From the NCBI GenBank assembly GCA_027493885.1, contig JAOSJZ010000001.1:2722622-2786621 (forward strand): 64,000 nt of DNA. Reading direction: 5' to 3'. This document shows, piece by piece, positions 33,981 through 42,872 of this stretch. The notes under the pieces are model-generated. The model saw only the letters and a list, made by a program, of their open reading frames with translations. It did not search any database and was not told where the DNA came from. This stretch comes from Gaiella sp. (lineage in GTDB: Bacteria > Actinomycetota > Thermoleophilia > Gaiellales > Gaiellaceae). A program made the position numbers and the translations under genes. Within the stretch, counting starts at the first letter, position 1. Each line of letters begins with the position of its first letter.

Positions 33981-34589
33981 GTGATCGCCGACGCGCTGAT
34001 CGTCGTCGGCGGCTACCTCCTCGGCTCGATTCCCTTCGGCTTCCTCATCCCTCGCCTCGTTCGCGGCGACGACGTCCGCCGTCACGGCAGCGGCAATGTC
34101 GGCGCGTCGAACGTCTGGCGCGTCTACGGCCCCTCGCTCGGCATCCCGGTCGCGCTGCTGGACGTCGCCAAGGGGTTCGTCCCGGCCCTCGTCGGGCTCG
34201 AGCTCGGCGGGGACTGGGTCGGCGTGCTCGCGGGCGCCGCCGCGATGGTCGGTCACGCGCGCCCGGTCTTCCTCGGCTTCTCGAAGGGCGGGAAGATGGT
34301 CGCGACCGCCGGCGGCGTCGCGTTCGCGCTCGCGCCCCTCGCCGCCCTCGCCTGCCTCGGCGTCTGGCTCGTGATGTTCCTCGCGTTCCGCTACGCCTCC
34401 CTCGCGTCGATCGTGACCGCGTGCGCCCTCCCGTTCGCGTGCGTCGCCCTCGACGCGCCCTGGCCGGTCGTGGGATTCGCGGCGATCGCCGCGATCGCCG
34501 TCGCCCTTCTCCATCGGCACAACATCCGCAGGCTGCTCGCCGGAACCGAGCCGAGGTTCTCCCGTGCGCTGATCCGGGGCGCGCGGTAG
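33981..34589 (+). CDS. plsY: glycerol-3-phosphate acyltransferase PlsY
   Basis: 202 residues from GTG 33981. Integral membrane enzyme with GYLLGSIPFGFLIPRL, the phosphate-binding RRHGSGNVGASNVWR and GHARPVFLGFSKGGKMVAT, the three PlsY motifs. Transfers acyl from acyl-phosphate to G3P in the first step of phospholipid synthesis. Monocistronic here. Confidence 0.95.
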   Translation: MIADALIVVGGYLLGSIPFGFLIPRLVRGDDVRRHGSGNVGASNVWRVYGPSLGIPVALLDVAKGFVPALVGLELGGDWVGVLAGAAAMVGHARPVFLGFSKGGKMVATAGGVAFALAPLAALACLGVWLVMFLAFRYASLASIVTACALPFACVALDAPWPVVGFAAIAAIAVALLHRHNIRRLLAGTEPRFSRALIRGAR

Positions 34590-34605
34590 CCGCCGCCGCG
34601 CGCGG

Positions 34606-35394
34606 TCACCCCAGGAACGCGAGGACGGTGCGCGCGAACGCCTCGGGGCGCTCGAGCGGCGGCAGGTGCGCGACCCCCGGTAGCTCCTCGAAGCGGGCAC
34701 CGGGAATCTCGTCGGCGAGGACGCGCGCGATTCGACGGAAGTCCCGCTGGTCGAGCGCGCCGACGAGGACGAGCGTCGGTGCGGTCACCTCGCCGAGCCG
34801 CTGGCGCCGGCTGGACGTCAGCCACCCACCGGTCGCGGCCGGGTTCTCGTGGTCGAGCGCCGCGCGCTGCATCTCGTACACGCGCCGGCGGAGGGCGGCC
34901 GGGACGTCGGTCTCGCCGCGCGTCGGGCCGTCGAGCCAGGTGCGGACGTTGATCCACGCCACCTCGTCGAGCTCACCCCGCTCGAACGCCGCCTCCTCCT
35001 TCTCCCACAGCGCGCGGAGCGCCGGCTCGTGCTCCCAGCCGTCGATCCCGGCGCCGACGAGCACGAGGCGGTCGACGAGCTCCGGGTGCGCGAGCACGAG
35101 ATCGAGCGCCACGTGTCCTCCGAGCGAGACCCCGGCGACGTGGGCCCGCTCGACTCCGAGCCCGGCGATCAGCCCGGCCACGTCGGCCGCGTAGACGAAC
35201 GGGCCGTCGGGGAGCGGCGTCTCCCCGAAGCCGCGCAGGTCGCACGCGATCACGCGGTAACCCTCGGCGAGCATCGGCGTCACGTCGTCCCACATCCGCC
35301 GGTCGGCGATCCCCGCGTGGAGCAGGACGAGCGCGTCACCACGCCCCGAGTCGTCGTATGCCAGGTCGACGCCGTTCACGTGTACCTTCGCCAT
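34606..35394 (-). CDS. alpha/beta hydrolase
   Basis: 262 residues. Oxyanion region LLHAGIADRRMWDD, nucleophile elbow VAGVSLGGHVALD (Ser about 94), acid in LVGALDQRD, and His in LPGVAHLPPLERPEAF. The whole has the shape of 3-oxoadipate enol-lactonase/PcaD-like and related small hydrolases; no aromatic catabolism genes nearby, so substrate is open. Possibly co-transcribed with the Fpg/Nei gene that precedes it on the same strand (24-base gap). Confidence 0.88.
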   Translation of the reverse strand: MAKVHVNGVDLAYDDSGRGDALVLLHAGIADRRMWDDVTPMLAEGYRVIACDLRGFGETPLPDGPFVYAADVAGLIAGLGVERAHVAGVSLGGHVALDLVLAHPELVDRLVLVGAGIDGWEHEPALRALWEKEEAAFERGELDEVAWINVRTWLDGPTRGETDVPAALRRRVYEMQRAALDHENPAATGGWLTSSRRQRLGEVTAPTLVLVGALDQRDFRRIARVLADEIPGARFEELPGVAHLPPLERPEAFARTVLAFLG

Positions 35395-35418
35395 CGCTCC
35401 GAGAGTACTGCCGCGGGG

Positions 35419-36246
35419 TCAGCGCAGGAGGCGCGAGAGCCGCCGGTCCTTGAGGATCCTGCCGCCCGTCTGGCAGCGCGGGCAGTACGTGATCGTGTGC
35501 TCCTCGAAGTCGACGCGCCGCAGGGTGTCGCCGCAGCGCGCGCACGGCTCGCCGAAGCGGCCGTGCACGCGGTAGACGTCGGCGTCGGCCCTGCCCGCGA
35601 GGCGGAGCTCGAGCGCGCGCGTCAGGTCACCGCGGATCGCGGTCGCGAGCGCTGCCACCTCCCGCTCGCCGAGCTCGGTCGAGAGCCGGAACGGCGACAG
35701 GCGGGCCTCCCACAGGATCTCGTTCGCGTGCGCCCGCCCGATCCCCGCAAGCGCGCGCTGGTCGCGGAGCAGCGGGTGGAGCTGCCGGCGCTCGCGGGCG
35801 AGGATCCCGCCGAGCGCGGCGGCGTCGAGGTCGAGCGCGTCCGGCCCGAGGTGCGCGAGCTCCGCGTCGAGCCCCTCGGGTGTCGAGAGCCAGACGCCGG
35901 CGCGCTTCTTCTTCCCGCCCTCGGTGAGGTCGAGCTCGCCGCCGTCGGCGAAACGCACCTGGAACATCGGCTTGGCGGGCGCCTTCTTCCCTGCCTCGAC
36001 GTACCGCAGCCGTCCCGCGCTCATCAGGTGCACGCGCAGGACGAGCTCGCCGTCCTCCGTCGGGAAGAGGAGATTCTTGCCGCGCCGTCGCGCGCCCTCG
36101 AGGGTGCGGCCCTCGAGCGCCGCGGGCGGCGGCTCGAACGTCTTCAGCGTCGCCACGTGGCCGGACCGAGCGCGCTCCACGGGTGAGCGCGAGACGAGCG
36201 GGTCGAGCTCCCGCACCCACGCCTCGACCTCGGGCAGCTCGGGCAT
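35419..36246 (-). CDS. DNA-formamidopyrimidine glycosylase family (Fpg/Nei)
   Basis: 275 residues. The N-terminal MPELPEVEAWV supplies the catalytic Pro (after Met removal) and Glu; a conserved Lys lies in RRRGKNLLF; H2TH region (LHPLLRDQRALAGIGRAHANEILWEA, given here in parts: LLRDQRALAGIGRAH and ANEILWEARL); C-terminal zinc finger CARCGDTLRR...TYCPRCQTGG. Removes oxidised bases and cuts the strand. Whether it is MutM or Nei2-like is not clear because the 8-oxoG loop is not diagnostic by eye. Confidence 0.9.
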   Translation of the reverse strand: MPELPEVEAWVRELDPLVSRSPVERARSGHVATLKTFEPPPAALEGRTLEGARRRGKNLLFPTEDGELVLRVHLMSAGRLRYVEAGKKAPAKPMFQVRFADGGELDLTEGGKKKRAGVWLSTPEGLDAELAHLGPDALDLDAAALGGILARERRQLHPLLRDQRALAGIGRAHANEILWEARLSPFRLSTELGEREVAALATAIRGDLTRALELRLAGRADADVYRVHGRFGEPCARCGDTLRRVDFEEHTITYCPRCQTGGRILKDRRLSRLLR

Positions 36247-36292
36247 GGACGAAGCGTAGAGGGCGCCAGCGGCTCGGCTAGGCTCCGGCGCG

Positions 36293-37168
36293 GTGGAGCC
36301 GATCGTCGTCGAGGCGACGCGTGGGGAGGTGGTCGAGGCACGCCACCTCGTGCATGCCGTTGCGGTGCGCGACGGCCGCGTCGAGCTCGCACTCGGCGAC
36401 CCCGGCCTCGTGGCATTCCTGCGCTCGTCGGCAAAGCCGATCCAGGCGCTCCCGGTCGTGCGGGCGCGGCCCGACCTCGACGACGAGCAGATCGCGCTCG
36501 TGTGCGCGTCGCACCTCGCGAGCCCTGAGCAGCTCGCCGTCGTCCGGCGCCTCCTCGCCGACGCACCGGCCACGGAGGACGACCTCGAGTGCGGCCCCGA
36601 CCCGACCCCGATCGAGCACAACTGCTCGGGCAAGCACGCAGGGTTCCTCGCGCTCTGCGTCGGGAAGGGCTGGCCGACGGCGGGGTACCGGCTGGCAAGC
36701 CATCCGTGCCAGGCGGCGATGCTCGAGGCCGTCGTCGAGGCCGCCGAGGCTCGACCCGTGGCGGCGGCGGTCGACGGCTGCGGCGTCCAGACGTTCGCCC
36801 TGCCGCTCGAGCGCGCTGCCCACGCGTTCGCGCGCCTCGGCTCGCTCGAGGGCGGGGAGCGCGTCGTTCGCGCGATGCGCGCCCATCCGGAGCTGCTCCG
36901 TGGGCCCGTGGCCACGGATGCCGTCCTGATCCGGGAGCTCGACGGCTGGGTCGCGAAGGGCGGTGCCGAGGGGTGCTTCTGCGCCGCGTCGGGGGACGGG
37001 CTCGGGCTCGCGCTCAAGGTCCGAGACGGCGCGTTCCGCGCGATCCAGCCGGCACTCGCCCTCGTCCTCGGGCTGCTGGGCTACGCGCCCGGCACTCTCC
37101 CCGACACCGCCGTCTCGAACAGCCGCGGCGAGCAGGTCGGGGTGCTCCGCGTCGGGCCCCGCGGCTGA
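36293..37168 (+). CDS. asparaginase family protein (PF06089-type)
   Basis: 291 residues from GTG 36293. Matches the actinobacterial/rhizobial L-asparaginase II family: [26 protein letters not shown] (the SSxKP motif), [25 protein letters not shown] and the late [12 protein letters not shown]. Family knowledge: hydrolyses asparagine to aspartate and ammonia; unrelated in sequence to the E. coli type. Divergent from the Fpg/Nei gene. Confidence 0.87.
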   Translation: MEPIVVEATRGEVVEARHLVHAVAVRDGRVELALGDPGLVAFLRSSAKPIQALPVVRARPDLDDEQIALVCASHLASPEQLAVVRRLLADAPATEDDLECGPDPTPIEHNCSGKHAGFLALCVGKGWPTAGYRLASHPCQAAMLEAVVEAAEARPVAAAVDGCGVQTFALPLERAAHAFARLGSLEGGERVVRAMRAHPELLRGPVATDAVLIRELDGWVAKGGAEGCFCAASGDGLGLALKVRDGAFRAIQPALALVLGLLGYAPGTLPDTAVSNSRGEQVGVLRVGPRG

Positions 37169-37239
37169 TCGAAAATCGAGGATTTTGCACCCTTCCCAAA
37201 GCCGAGACAGCTGTATACGATGCGCCGCCTGAGAGGTCC

Positions 37240-37262
37240 GAGCCGGAAAGCAGATCCGGCTC
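37240..37262 (+). promoter_or_regulatory. leader hairpin upstream of rpoD
   Basis: GAGCCGGA and TCCGGCTC form a perfect 8-bp stem with a 7-base loop, 52 bases before the rpoD start. A TATACG (37214-37219) just upstream may be the -10. No known riboswitch class recognised. Confidence 0.4.
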
Positions 37263-37314
37263 GTTGCGTTCGAGGGTCTGTCTTCCGTCAACCGCCAGGG
37301 AGAAAGAGGGGTCA

Positions 37315-38412
37315 ATGCTCTCGGTCGAGATCGCCCTTCCGGAGGTCGAGGAGCTGCTGAAGCTCGTCGAGCAGGGACAGGAGAAGGGGTTCCTCACGTA
37401 CGACGAGATCGTGAAGTCCTTGGAGGACGTCGATCTCACGAAGGAGCAGCTCGAGGACTTCACGACGTATCTCATCGACCACTCGATCGAGCTGGTCGAG
37501 GGCGAGCAGCACAAGGCGCTGCCGCACGAGCAGCCGATCGTCCAGCCGGAGGAGGTGGCGGCGCCGAAGCTCGACCTCACCGTCGAGCCCTCCCTCGACT
37601 CGCTGCGCCTGTACCTGCGCGAGATCGGCAAGGTGCCGCTTCTCACCGCGGACCAGGAGGTGACGCTCGCAAAACGTATCGAGCGCGGCGACGAACGTGC
37701 GAAGCAGCACATGATCGAGGCGAACCTGCGGCTCGTCGTCTCGATCGCGAAGGGCTACCTCGGCCGTGGCCTCTCGTTCCTCGACCTGATCCAGGAGGGC
37801 TCTCTCGGCCTGATTCGCGCCGTCGAGAAGTTCGACCACCGCAAGGGCTTCAAGTTCTCCACGTACGCGACGTGGTGGATTCGCCAGGCGGTGACCCGCG
37901 CGATCGCCGACAAGGCGCGCACGATCCGGATCCCGGTGCACATGGTCGAGAAGCTGAACAAGGTCGTTCACATCGAGCGCCAGCTCGTCCAGCGGCTCGG
38001 GCGCGAGCCGCGCCCCGAGGAGGTCGCCGACGAGCTCGAGCTGTCGGTCGAGGAAGTGCGCGAGATCCAGCGGATGGCACAGATGCCGATCTCGCTCGAG
38101 AAGCCGGTCGGGGAGGAGGACGACTCGGCGCTCGGAGACTTCGTCCCGGACGACCAGGCGGAGTCCCCGTTCGATACGGCCTCGCTCTCGCTGCGGCGGG
38201 AGGACATCGAGGCCGCCCTCGGCTCGCTCCCCGAGCGCGACCGCAAGGTGATCGAGCTCCGCTACGGGCTCCTCGGCGAGGCCCCGTGCACGCTCGAGGA
38301 GGTCGGTCGCGCGTTCGGGGTCACGCGCGAGCGGATCCGCCAGATCGAGAACAACACGCTGAAGCGGCTCGAGACGCTGCCGGAGGCGCAAGCCTTGCGC
38401 GACTGCGTGTAG
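37315..38412 (+). CDS. rpoD: primary RNA polymerase sigma factor
   Basis: 365 residues from ATG 37315 (AGAAAGAGGGG upstream). Region 1.1-like N terminus (residues 1-65), then [16 protein letters not shown] (region 1.2), [20 protein letters not shown] and [20 protein letters not shown] (region 2), region 3 ([16 protein letters not shown]), and region 4 with [20 protein letters not shown]. This is the housekeeping group 1 type, with no non-conserved insert. A very strong palindromic terminator follows. Confidence 0.96.
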   Translation: MLSVEIALPEVEELLKLVEQGQEKGFLTYDEIVKSLEDVDLTKEQLEDFTTYLIDHSIELVEGEQHKALPHEQPIVQPEEVAAPKLDLTVEPSLDSLRLYLREIGKVPLLTADQEVTLAKRIERGDERAKQHMIEANLRLVVSIAKGYLGRGLSFLDLIQEGSLGLIRAVEKFDHRKGFKFSTYATWWIRQAVTRAIADKARTIRIPVHMVEKLNKVVHIERQLVQRLGREPRPEEVADELELSVEEVREIQRMAQMPISLEKPVGEEDDSALGDFVPDDQAESPFDTASLSLRREDIEAALGSLPERDRKVIELRYGLLGEAPCTLEEVGRAFGVTRERIRQIENNTLKRLETLPEAQALRDCV

Positions 38413-38459
38413 GGCGCCTCCCGGCTGCGCCGGGATGCACCAAGCTCAGGCCCGGGCCT

Positions 38460-38498
38460 GGTGGGAGGCGCCTGACCCGAGGTCAGGCGCCTCCCACC
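38460..38498. terminator. perfect 18-bp hairpin between rpoD and mscS
   Basis: GGTGGGAGGCGCCTGACC-CGA-GGTCAGGCGCCTCCCACC; stem of 18 bp with a 3-base loop. It overlaps the stop codon of the convergent gene (38483), so it can end transcription in both directions. Confidence 0.8.
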
Positions 38499-39268
38499 AG
38501 AAAGCCGGCCTCCGCGAGCGCGCCGAGCGCCGCCTCGCGGACATCCGAGCCGAGCTGGATCACATCGGCATTGAGCGGCGCGGCGACGGTCGCAGTGAGC
38601 CACACCGAGCCGCCGCTGACGTCGCCGACGAGCACTCTCGCCTGGCCGTGGTGGAGACCGGGGAGCCCTTCGATCGCCTGCAGGACGGTCGCGCGCGCCT
38701 CGTCGATCGGCGCGCCGAGCCGCACCGGGAGCGACGCCGACAGCACACGTCGCGGGTCGCGGATCGTCCGGTTGACGATCATCGTCGCGGTCAGCTGGCT
38801 GTTCGGGATGAACACGCGCCGCGCGTCGTCGGTGACGAGCGTCGTGTAGAGGAGGTCCATCTCCTCGACGAAGCCCGTCTGGTCGCCGACGGTGACCCGG
38901 TCGCCGATCCGCAGCGGCTGCGCGAACGCGACGAGCATCCCCGAGCCGAGGTTCGAGAGGGGCGTGTTGAAGGCGAGGCCGACGAAGATCGCGAGGACCG
39001 CGCTCGAGGCGAGCAGGGCGTTGACCAGCTGGTCCGTGCTCGGGTACAGGGAGAGCACCTTCCAGACCGCCAGCGCGACGACGAGCGCGACGATGACCTT
39101 GCGCAGGAACCCGAGCGTCGTCCTCCGGCGTGCCGCGAGCGCCGGGTCCTTCGCCGAGATGCGCTGCTCGTAGCGCTCGAACGCGCGACCGACCACGAAG
39201 CGGACCGCGATCACGACGACGAGGCCGACCCCGGCCGTGATCAGCGCCTCGAGCGTGCGGTCGCTCAC
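38483..39268 (-). CDS. small-conductance mechanosensitive channel, MscS family
   Basis: 261 residues. Two or three membrane helices, the last being the pore helix LLASSAVLAIFVGLAFNTPL followed by SNLGSGMLVAFAQPLRIGD, then a beta domain (DRVTVGDQTGFVEEMDLLYT, IPNSQLTATMIVN). Opens under membrane tension to release solutes at osmotic downshock. Ends inside a perfect hairpin. Confidence 0.93.
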   Translation of the reverse strand: MSDRTLEALITAGVGLVVVIAVRFVVGRAFERYEQRISAKDPALAARRRTTLGFLRKVIVALVVALAVWKVLSLYPSTDQLVNALLASSAVLAIFVGLAFNTPLSNLGSGMLVAFAQPLRIGDRVTVGDQTGFVEEMDLLYTTLVTDDARRVFIPNSQLTATMIVNRTIRDPRRVLSASLPVRLGAPIDEARATVLQAIEGLPGLHHGQARVLVGDVSGGSVWLTATVAAPLNADVIQLGSDVREAALGALAEAGFLVGGA

Positions 39269-39305
39269 GGTGGCTCGGTTCGCCGCGGGGCGCCCGGTGC
39301 CTGCT

Positions 39306-39336
39306 GGGGTCAGGCACCCTGCGGGTGCCAGACCCC
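39306..39336. repeat. intergenic palindrome, family B copy 4
   Basis: GGGGTCAGGCACCC-TGC-GGGTGCCAGACCCC, 9 bases beyond the aspartate kinase stop; likely its terminator. Confidence 0.75.
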
Positions 39337-39344
39337 CTGCAGCC

Positions 39345-40592
39345 TCAGATAGTGGGCTCGACCTGCGGCTCGCCCTCCAGGGCGAAGGCGTCGTGCAGCG
39401 CGCGGACTGCCTCGGGGATGCGGTCGCGCCCGATCATGCAGGAGATCTTGATCGGCGAGGTCGAGATCATCTCGAGGTTGATCCCGAGCTCGGCGAGCGT
39501 CCGGAACATCGTCGCGGCGACGCCCGGATGCGAGCGCATGCCGGCACCGATCAGAGACACCTTGCCGAGCTCCTCGTTCAGGTCGACCGAGAACGCGCCG
39601 AGCTCGTCCTGTGTCGCGGCGAGCGCCCCCTGGGTCGCCGCGACGTCCTCGGCCGGCACCGAGAAGGACATCTCGGCGCGGCCGTGGACGACGTTCTGGA
39701 TGATCGTGTCGACGTTCACCTGCGCGTGGGCGACGCGGTCGAAGATCATCGCCGCGACGCCGGGACGGTCGGGAATCCCGGTCAGCGTGAAGACGACGTC
39801 CGTCTCGGAGTGGGTGACCGCCGAGATGATCGCCTGCTCCATTCCCTCGTGGTCGGTCACCCAGGTTCCCTCCTCGTCCGAGAACGTCGAGCGCGCGTGG
39901 ATGCGCACCCCATGATTGCGTGCGAGCTCGACCGAGCGGAGCATCAGCACCTTCGCCCCGGACGCCGCCATCTCGAGCATCTCGTCGTAGGAGACGAACG
40001 GCAGCTTGCGGGCGTTCGGGACGATCCGCGGGTCGGCGGTGAAGACGCCTGGCACGTCCGAGTAGATCTCGCAGGCGCCGCCGAGCGCGGCGGCGAGCGC
40101 GACCGCGGTGGCATCCGTGCCGCCGCGGCCGAGTGTGGTGATGTCCATCGTGTCGCGCGAGAGCCCCTGGAACCCCGCGACGAGCACGATCTTCCCCTGC
40201 TCGAGCGACGCGCGGATGCGGTCGCCGCGGATCTCCCGGATCTTCGCCTTCGTGTGCGCGGCGTCGGTGAGGATCCCGGCCTGCGAGCCGGTGTAGGAGA
40301 CCGCCTCCTCGCCGAGGTCGTCGATCGCCATCGCGACGAGCGCGCACGCGATCCGCTCTCCCGTCGAGAGGAGCATGTCGAGCTCCCGCGGGTTGGGGCT
40401 GGAAGAGACGTCCGCGGCGAGCGCGAGCAGCTGGTCGGTCGTCTTGCCCATCGCGGAGACGGTGCCGACGACGGCGAGGCCGCGGCGCTTCGCGTCGACG
40501 AAGCGCTGCGCGACGTGGCGGATCTTCTCGGGGTCGGCGACCGAGGAGCCGCCGAACTTCATCACCACGGTGTCGTAGGAGGGCGCGCGCAC
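39345..40592 (-). CDS. lysC: aspartate kinase
   Basis: 415 residues. KFGGSSVAD at the start, LSTGERIACAL, TLGRGGTDATAVALAAALG, EIYSDVPGVFTADPRIV, and two ACT domains at the C terminus (FTLTGIPDRPGVAAMIFD and VSLIGAGMRSHPGVAATMF). First step of Lys/Thr/Met synthesis; the ACT domains imply feedback control by threonine and lysine. Overlapping alpha/beta subunit starts are typical in actinobacteria (an internal start is plausible). asd is not adjacent. Confidence 0.96.
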   Translation of the reverse strand: MRAPSYDTVVMKFGGSSVADPEKIRHVAQRFVDAKRRGLAVVGTVSAMGKTTDQLLALAADVSSSPNPRELDMLLSTGERIACALVAMAIDDLGEEAVSYTGSQAGILTDAAHTKAKIREIRGDRIRASLEQGKIVLVAGFQGLSRDTMDITTLGRGGTDATAVALAAALGGACEIYSDVPGVFTADPRIVPNARKLPFVSYDEMLEMAASGAKVLMLRSVELARNHGVRIHARSTFSDEEGTWVTDHEGMEQAIISAVTHSETDVVFTLTGIPDRPGVAAMIFDRVAHAQVNVDTIIQNVVHGRAEMSFSVPAEDVAATQGALAATQDELGAFSVDLNEELGKVSLIGAGMRSHPGVAATMFRTLAELGINLEMISTSPIKISCMIGRDRIPEAVRALHDAFALEGEPQVEPTI

Positions 40593-40605
40593 GCAGGAAG
40601 TGTCG

Positions 40606-41286
40606 CTACGCGACGAGGCCGGGGCGCCGGTAAGGACGGAGAGCGGGCGGCACCGCGATCCCGGGGCGCAGCCCGGTGTCGGGTACGGGCTCGAGCGCCG
40701 TCACGGCGAGCGGGAGATGGCCGGCCCAGACGTCGAGCTCCGCGTCGGGGGTGTCGCCGTCCTCGGGGCCGCCGTCACGGATCTTCGCGGACGCCTCGTC
40801 GAGGGGCAGCCGAAGCACCCCCGTCGCCTTCAGCTCCCTCGCGGTCGGCGGGCGCGTCTCCGCCCAGCGGCCGGGCAGGAGCTTCTCGGTGAACGCCTCG
40901 AGCGCGGCCAGCTTCTCCTCACGGTCGTCGACGGGCGTGGCCTGGCCGAGAACGACCACCGAGCGGTAGTTCAGCGAGTGCTCGAAGACCGAGCGCGCGA
41001 AGACGATGCCGTCGAGCAGCGTCACGGTGAGACAGGCGGGGATCCCCTCGGCCAGCGCGCGGAGCGCGCGGCTCGCCGACGAGCCGTGGACGTAGACCTC
41101 GTCGCCGACCCGCGCGTGCAGGGTGGGGATGACGAACGGCTGGCCGTCCGAGACGAAGCCGAGATGCGCGACGAGCGCGGCGTCGAGGACGTCGTCGATC
41201 GCCGCGCGGTCGTACCGCCCGCGCTCCGGAAGCCGGCGGACGCGCGTCCTCGGCGAGGGCGCGGGATGAGCGCGGCGGGGCGGCAT
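40606..41286 (-). CDS. pyridoxamine 5'-phosphate oxidase family (split-barrel flavin protein, NimA-like)
   Basis: 226 residues. VRRLPERGRYDRAAIDDVLD then ALVAHLGFVSDGQPFVIPTL and YVHGSSASRALRAL are the split-barrel FMN-binding pattern of the 'pyridoxamine 5'-phosphate oxidase family, NimA-like' group. Specific substrate unknown; not the true PdxH. Immediately upstream of lysC on the same strand (13-base gap), possibly in one transcript. The ~30 last residues are Pro-rich and variable. Confidence 0.82.
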   Translation of the reverse strand: MPPRRAHPAPSPRTRVRRLPERGRYDRAAIDDVLDAALVAHLGFVSDGQPFVIPTLHARVGDEVYVHGSSASRALRALAEGIPACLTVTLLDGIVFARSVFEHSLNYRSVVVLGQATPVDDREEKLAALEAFTEKLLPGRWAETRPPTARELKATGVLRLPLDEASAKIRDGGPEDGDTPDAELDVWAGHLPLAVTALEPVPDTGLRPGIAVPPALRPYRRPGLVA

Positions 41287-41391
41287 CGCCCAAGCGTACG
41301 GGCACGCGCCGTCCGAGCGGGCCGCTACCGGCGCCTCGCGGGACGGCGCCAGGCATAGTGCTCGCGTCTCTACGTCCAGCCGAGGAGGAGC

Positions 41392-41751
41392 ATGAGTGGC
41401 AAGGGGTTGATCGCGGTGCCGGCGAGCATCGCCGTCGCGCTCGCGATCGTGCTGCCGGCATCCGGCGCGTCGACGGCCACGGTCGTCAACGTCACCGCCG
41501 GCAAGCCGTCGGAGCTCAAGTTCACGCTGTCGAAGAAGTCCGTGGCGAAAGGTGTCGTGACGTTCAAGGTCACGAACAAGGGCATGATCGAGCACGACTT
41601 CAAGATCGGCGGAAAGGCGACGAAGAAGCTGAAGGCCGGCCAGTCGCAGACCCTCAAGGTGACCTTCAAGAAGGCGGGGAAGTTCCCGTACATCTGCACG
41701 TTGCCGGGTCACGCGGCGGGCGGCATGAAGGGCGTTCTCGCGGTCAAGTGA
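41392..41751 (+). CDS. secreted cupredoxin (plastocyanin/azurin-like)
   Basis: 119 residues. Signal peptide of ~26 residues (SIAVALAIVLPASGAS), then a beta barrel with the type 1 copper ligands: His in KGMIEHDFKIGG, Cys in FPYICTLPGHAAGGM followed by His and Met. A soluble electron carrier outside the membrane. No partner oxidase nearby. A strong terminator follows directly. Confidence 0.9.
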   Translation: MSGKGLIAVPASIAVALAIVLPASGASTATVVNVTAGKPSELKFTLSKKSVAKGVVTFKVTNKGMIEHDFKIGGKATKKLKAGQSQTLKVTFKKAGKFPYICTLPGHAAGGMKGVLAVK

Positions 41752-41757
41752 GCGTCC

Positions 41758-41797
41758 GCCCCGGGGAGAGCGCGGCCCTGCCGCGGCTCCCCGGGGC
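41758..41797 (+). terminator. hairpin after the cupredoxin gene
   Basis: GCCCCGGGGAG and CTCCCCGGGGC (11-bp stem), extended inward by further pairing of GCGCGG/CCGCGG. Confidence 0.75.
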
Positions 41798-41831
41798 AGA
41801 CAATGCCGACCCGACGCGGTACAACGTGCGA

Positions 41832-42863
41832 ATGCGCGCCGTCGGCTCCTGGCTCGACACGATCGGGCAGGTTTTCCAGGTCATCCCCGACCTCGCGACG
41901 CCGGAGCAGGTGCAGGCGGCGTTGCGCGAGATCCTCCACGAGCCGCAACTCGGCCTCTACTGGTGGGACTGGGAGCTCGAGCGCTACGTCGACGTGCGCG
42001 GCGTGACCGGCGAGCCGGGCCGCGAGACCGATGCGACGACGACCTGGATCGGCTACGAGAGCCGCAAGATCGGCGCCGTCGTCCACACCCCGCAGCTCCT
42101 CGACGACCCCGACTTCGTCGAGGTCTTCGTCCCGCTGATGCGCATCGCGATGGAGCGCGACCGCCTCCACCGCGACCTCGTCGCGAAGCTCGAGCAGCTG
42201 CAGGCGTCGCGGCTGCGAATCCTCGAGGCCGGCGACGAGGCGCGGCGTCGGCTCGAGCGGAACCTCCACGACGGCGCGCAGCAGCGCCTCACCGCCGCGC
42301 TCCTCGGCGTCCGCACGCTCGCCGCCGACCTGGCGCGCGACCCCCTGCTCGGCCCGAAGGCCGGGCTGGTGCTCGCCGAGCTCGAGGGCGCGATCGACGA
42401 TCTTCGCGAGCTCTCGCGGGGCCTCGACCCGCCGCTTCTCGCCCGTCGGGGTCTCGAGGCCGCGCTCCGCGCCGGCGCCACCCGCTCCTCCCTGCCCACC
42501 GAGCTCGAGCTTCGGCTTCACCGGCGCCTGCCGGGGCCGATCGAGGCCGCGGCCTACTACGTCTGCGCCGAGGCGTGCACGAACGCGGTCAGGCACGCGC
42601 GCGCGACGCGCGTCTGGCTCCGCGTCGTCGATACCGGCACGACGGTCGAGGTGGTCGTCCGCGACGACGGCATCGGCGGCGCGTGCATCGAGTGCGAGGA
42701 GGAGGCCACCGGCCTCGGGGGGCTCCTCGACCGCGTCGAGGCGCTCGGCGGCACGCTCGCGGTCGTCAGCCCGGAGGGGAAGGGGACGACCCTCACCGCC
42801 GTGATCCCGCTCGACGCGCCGGCCGCGGACGGGCCTCACAGCTCCATCACAGCTCGCGCGTAG
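41832..42863 (+). CDS. sensor histidine kinase, NarL-partner type (HisKA_3)
   Basis: 343 residues from ATG 41832 (GTG 41826 two codons earlier is possible). N-terminal ~120-residue region without membrane segment, resembling a degenerate GAF/PAS-like sensor (GLYWWDWELERYVDVRG); phosphoacceptor His in RNLHDGAQQRLTAALLGVRT; GHKL domain with CAEACTNAVRHARA (N box), RDDGIGGA and GLGGLLDRVEALGG. No response regulator lies next to it, so it is an orphan kinase here. Cytoplasmic. Confidence 0.87.
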   Translation: MRAVGSWLDTIGQVFQVIPDLATPEQVQAALREILHEPQLGLYWWDWELERYVDVRGVTGEPGRETDATTTWIGYESRKIGAVVHTPQLLDDPDFVEVFVPLMRIAMERDRLHRDLVAKLEQLQASRLRILEAGDEARRRLERNLHDGAQQRLTAALLGVRTLAADLARDPLLGPKAGLVLAELEGAIDDLRELSRGLDPPLLARRGLEAALRAGATRSSLPTELELRLHRRLPGPIEAAAYYVCAEACTNAVRHARATRVWLRVVDTGTTVEVVVRDDGIGGACIECEEEATGLGGLLDRVEALGGTLAVVSPEGKGTTLTAVIPLDAPAADGPHSSITARA

Positions 42864-42872
42864 CCTGCCGCG

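Noticed and set aside
37172..37314. A known riboswitch or thermosensor in the rpoD leader
   Set aside because: Only one simple hairpin is visible; no conserved core recognised.
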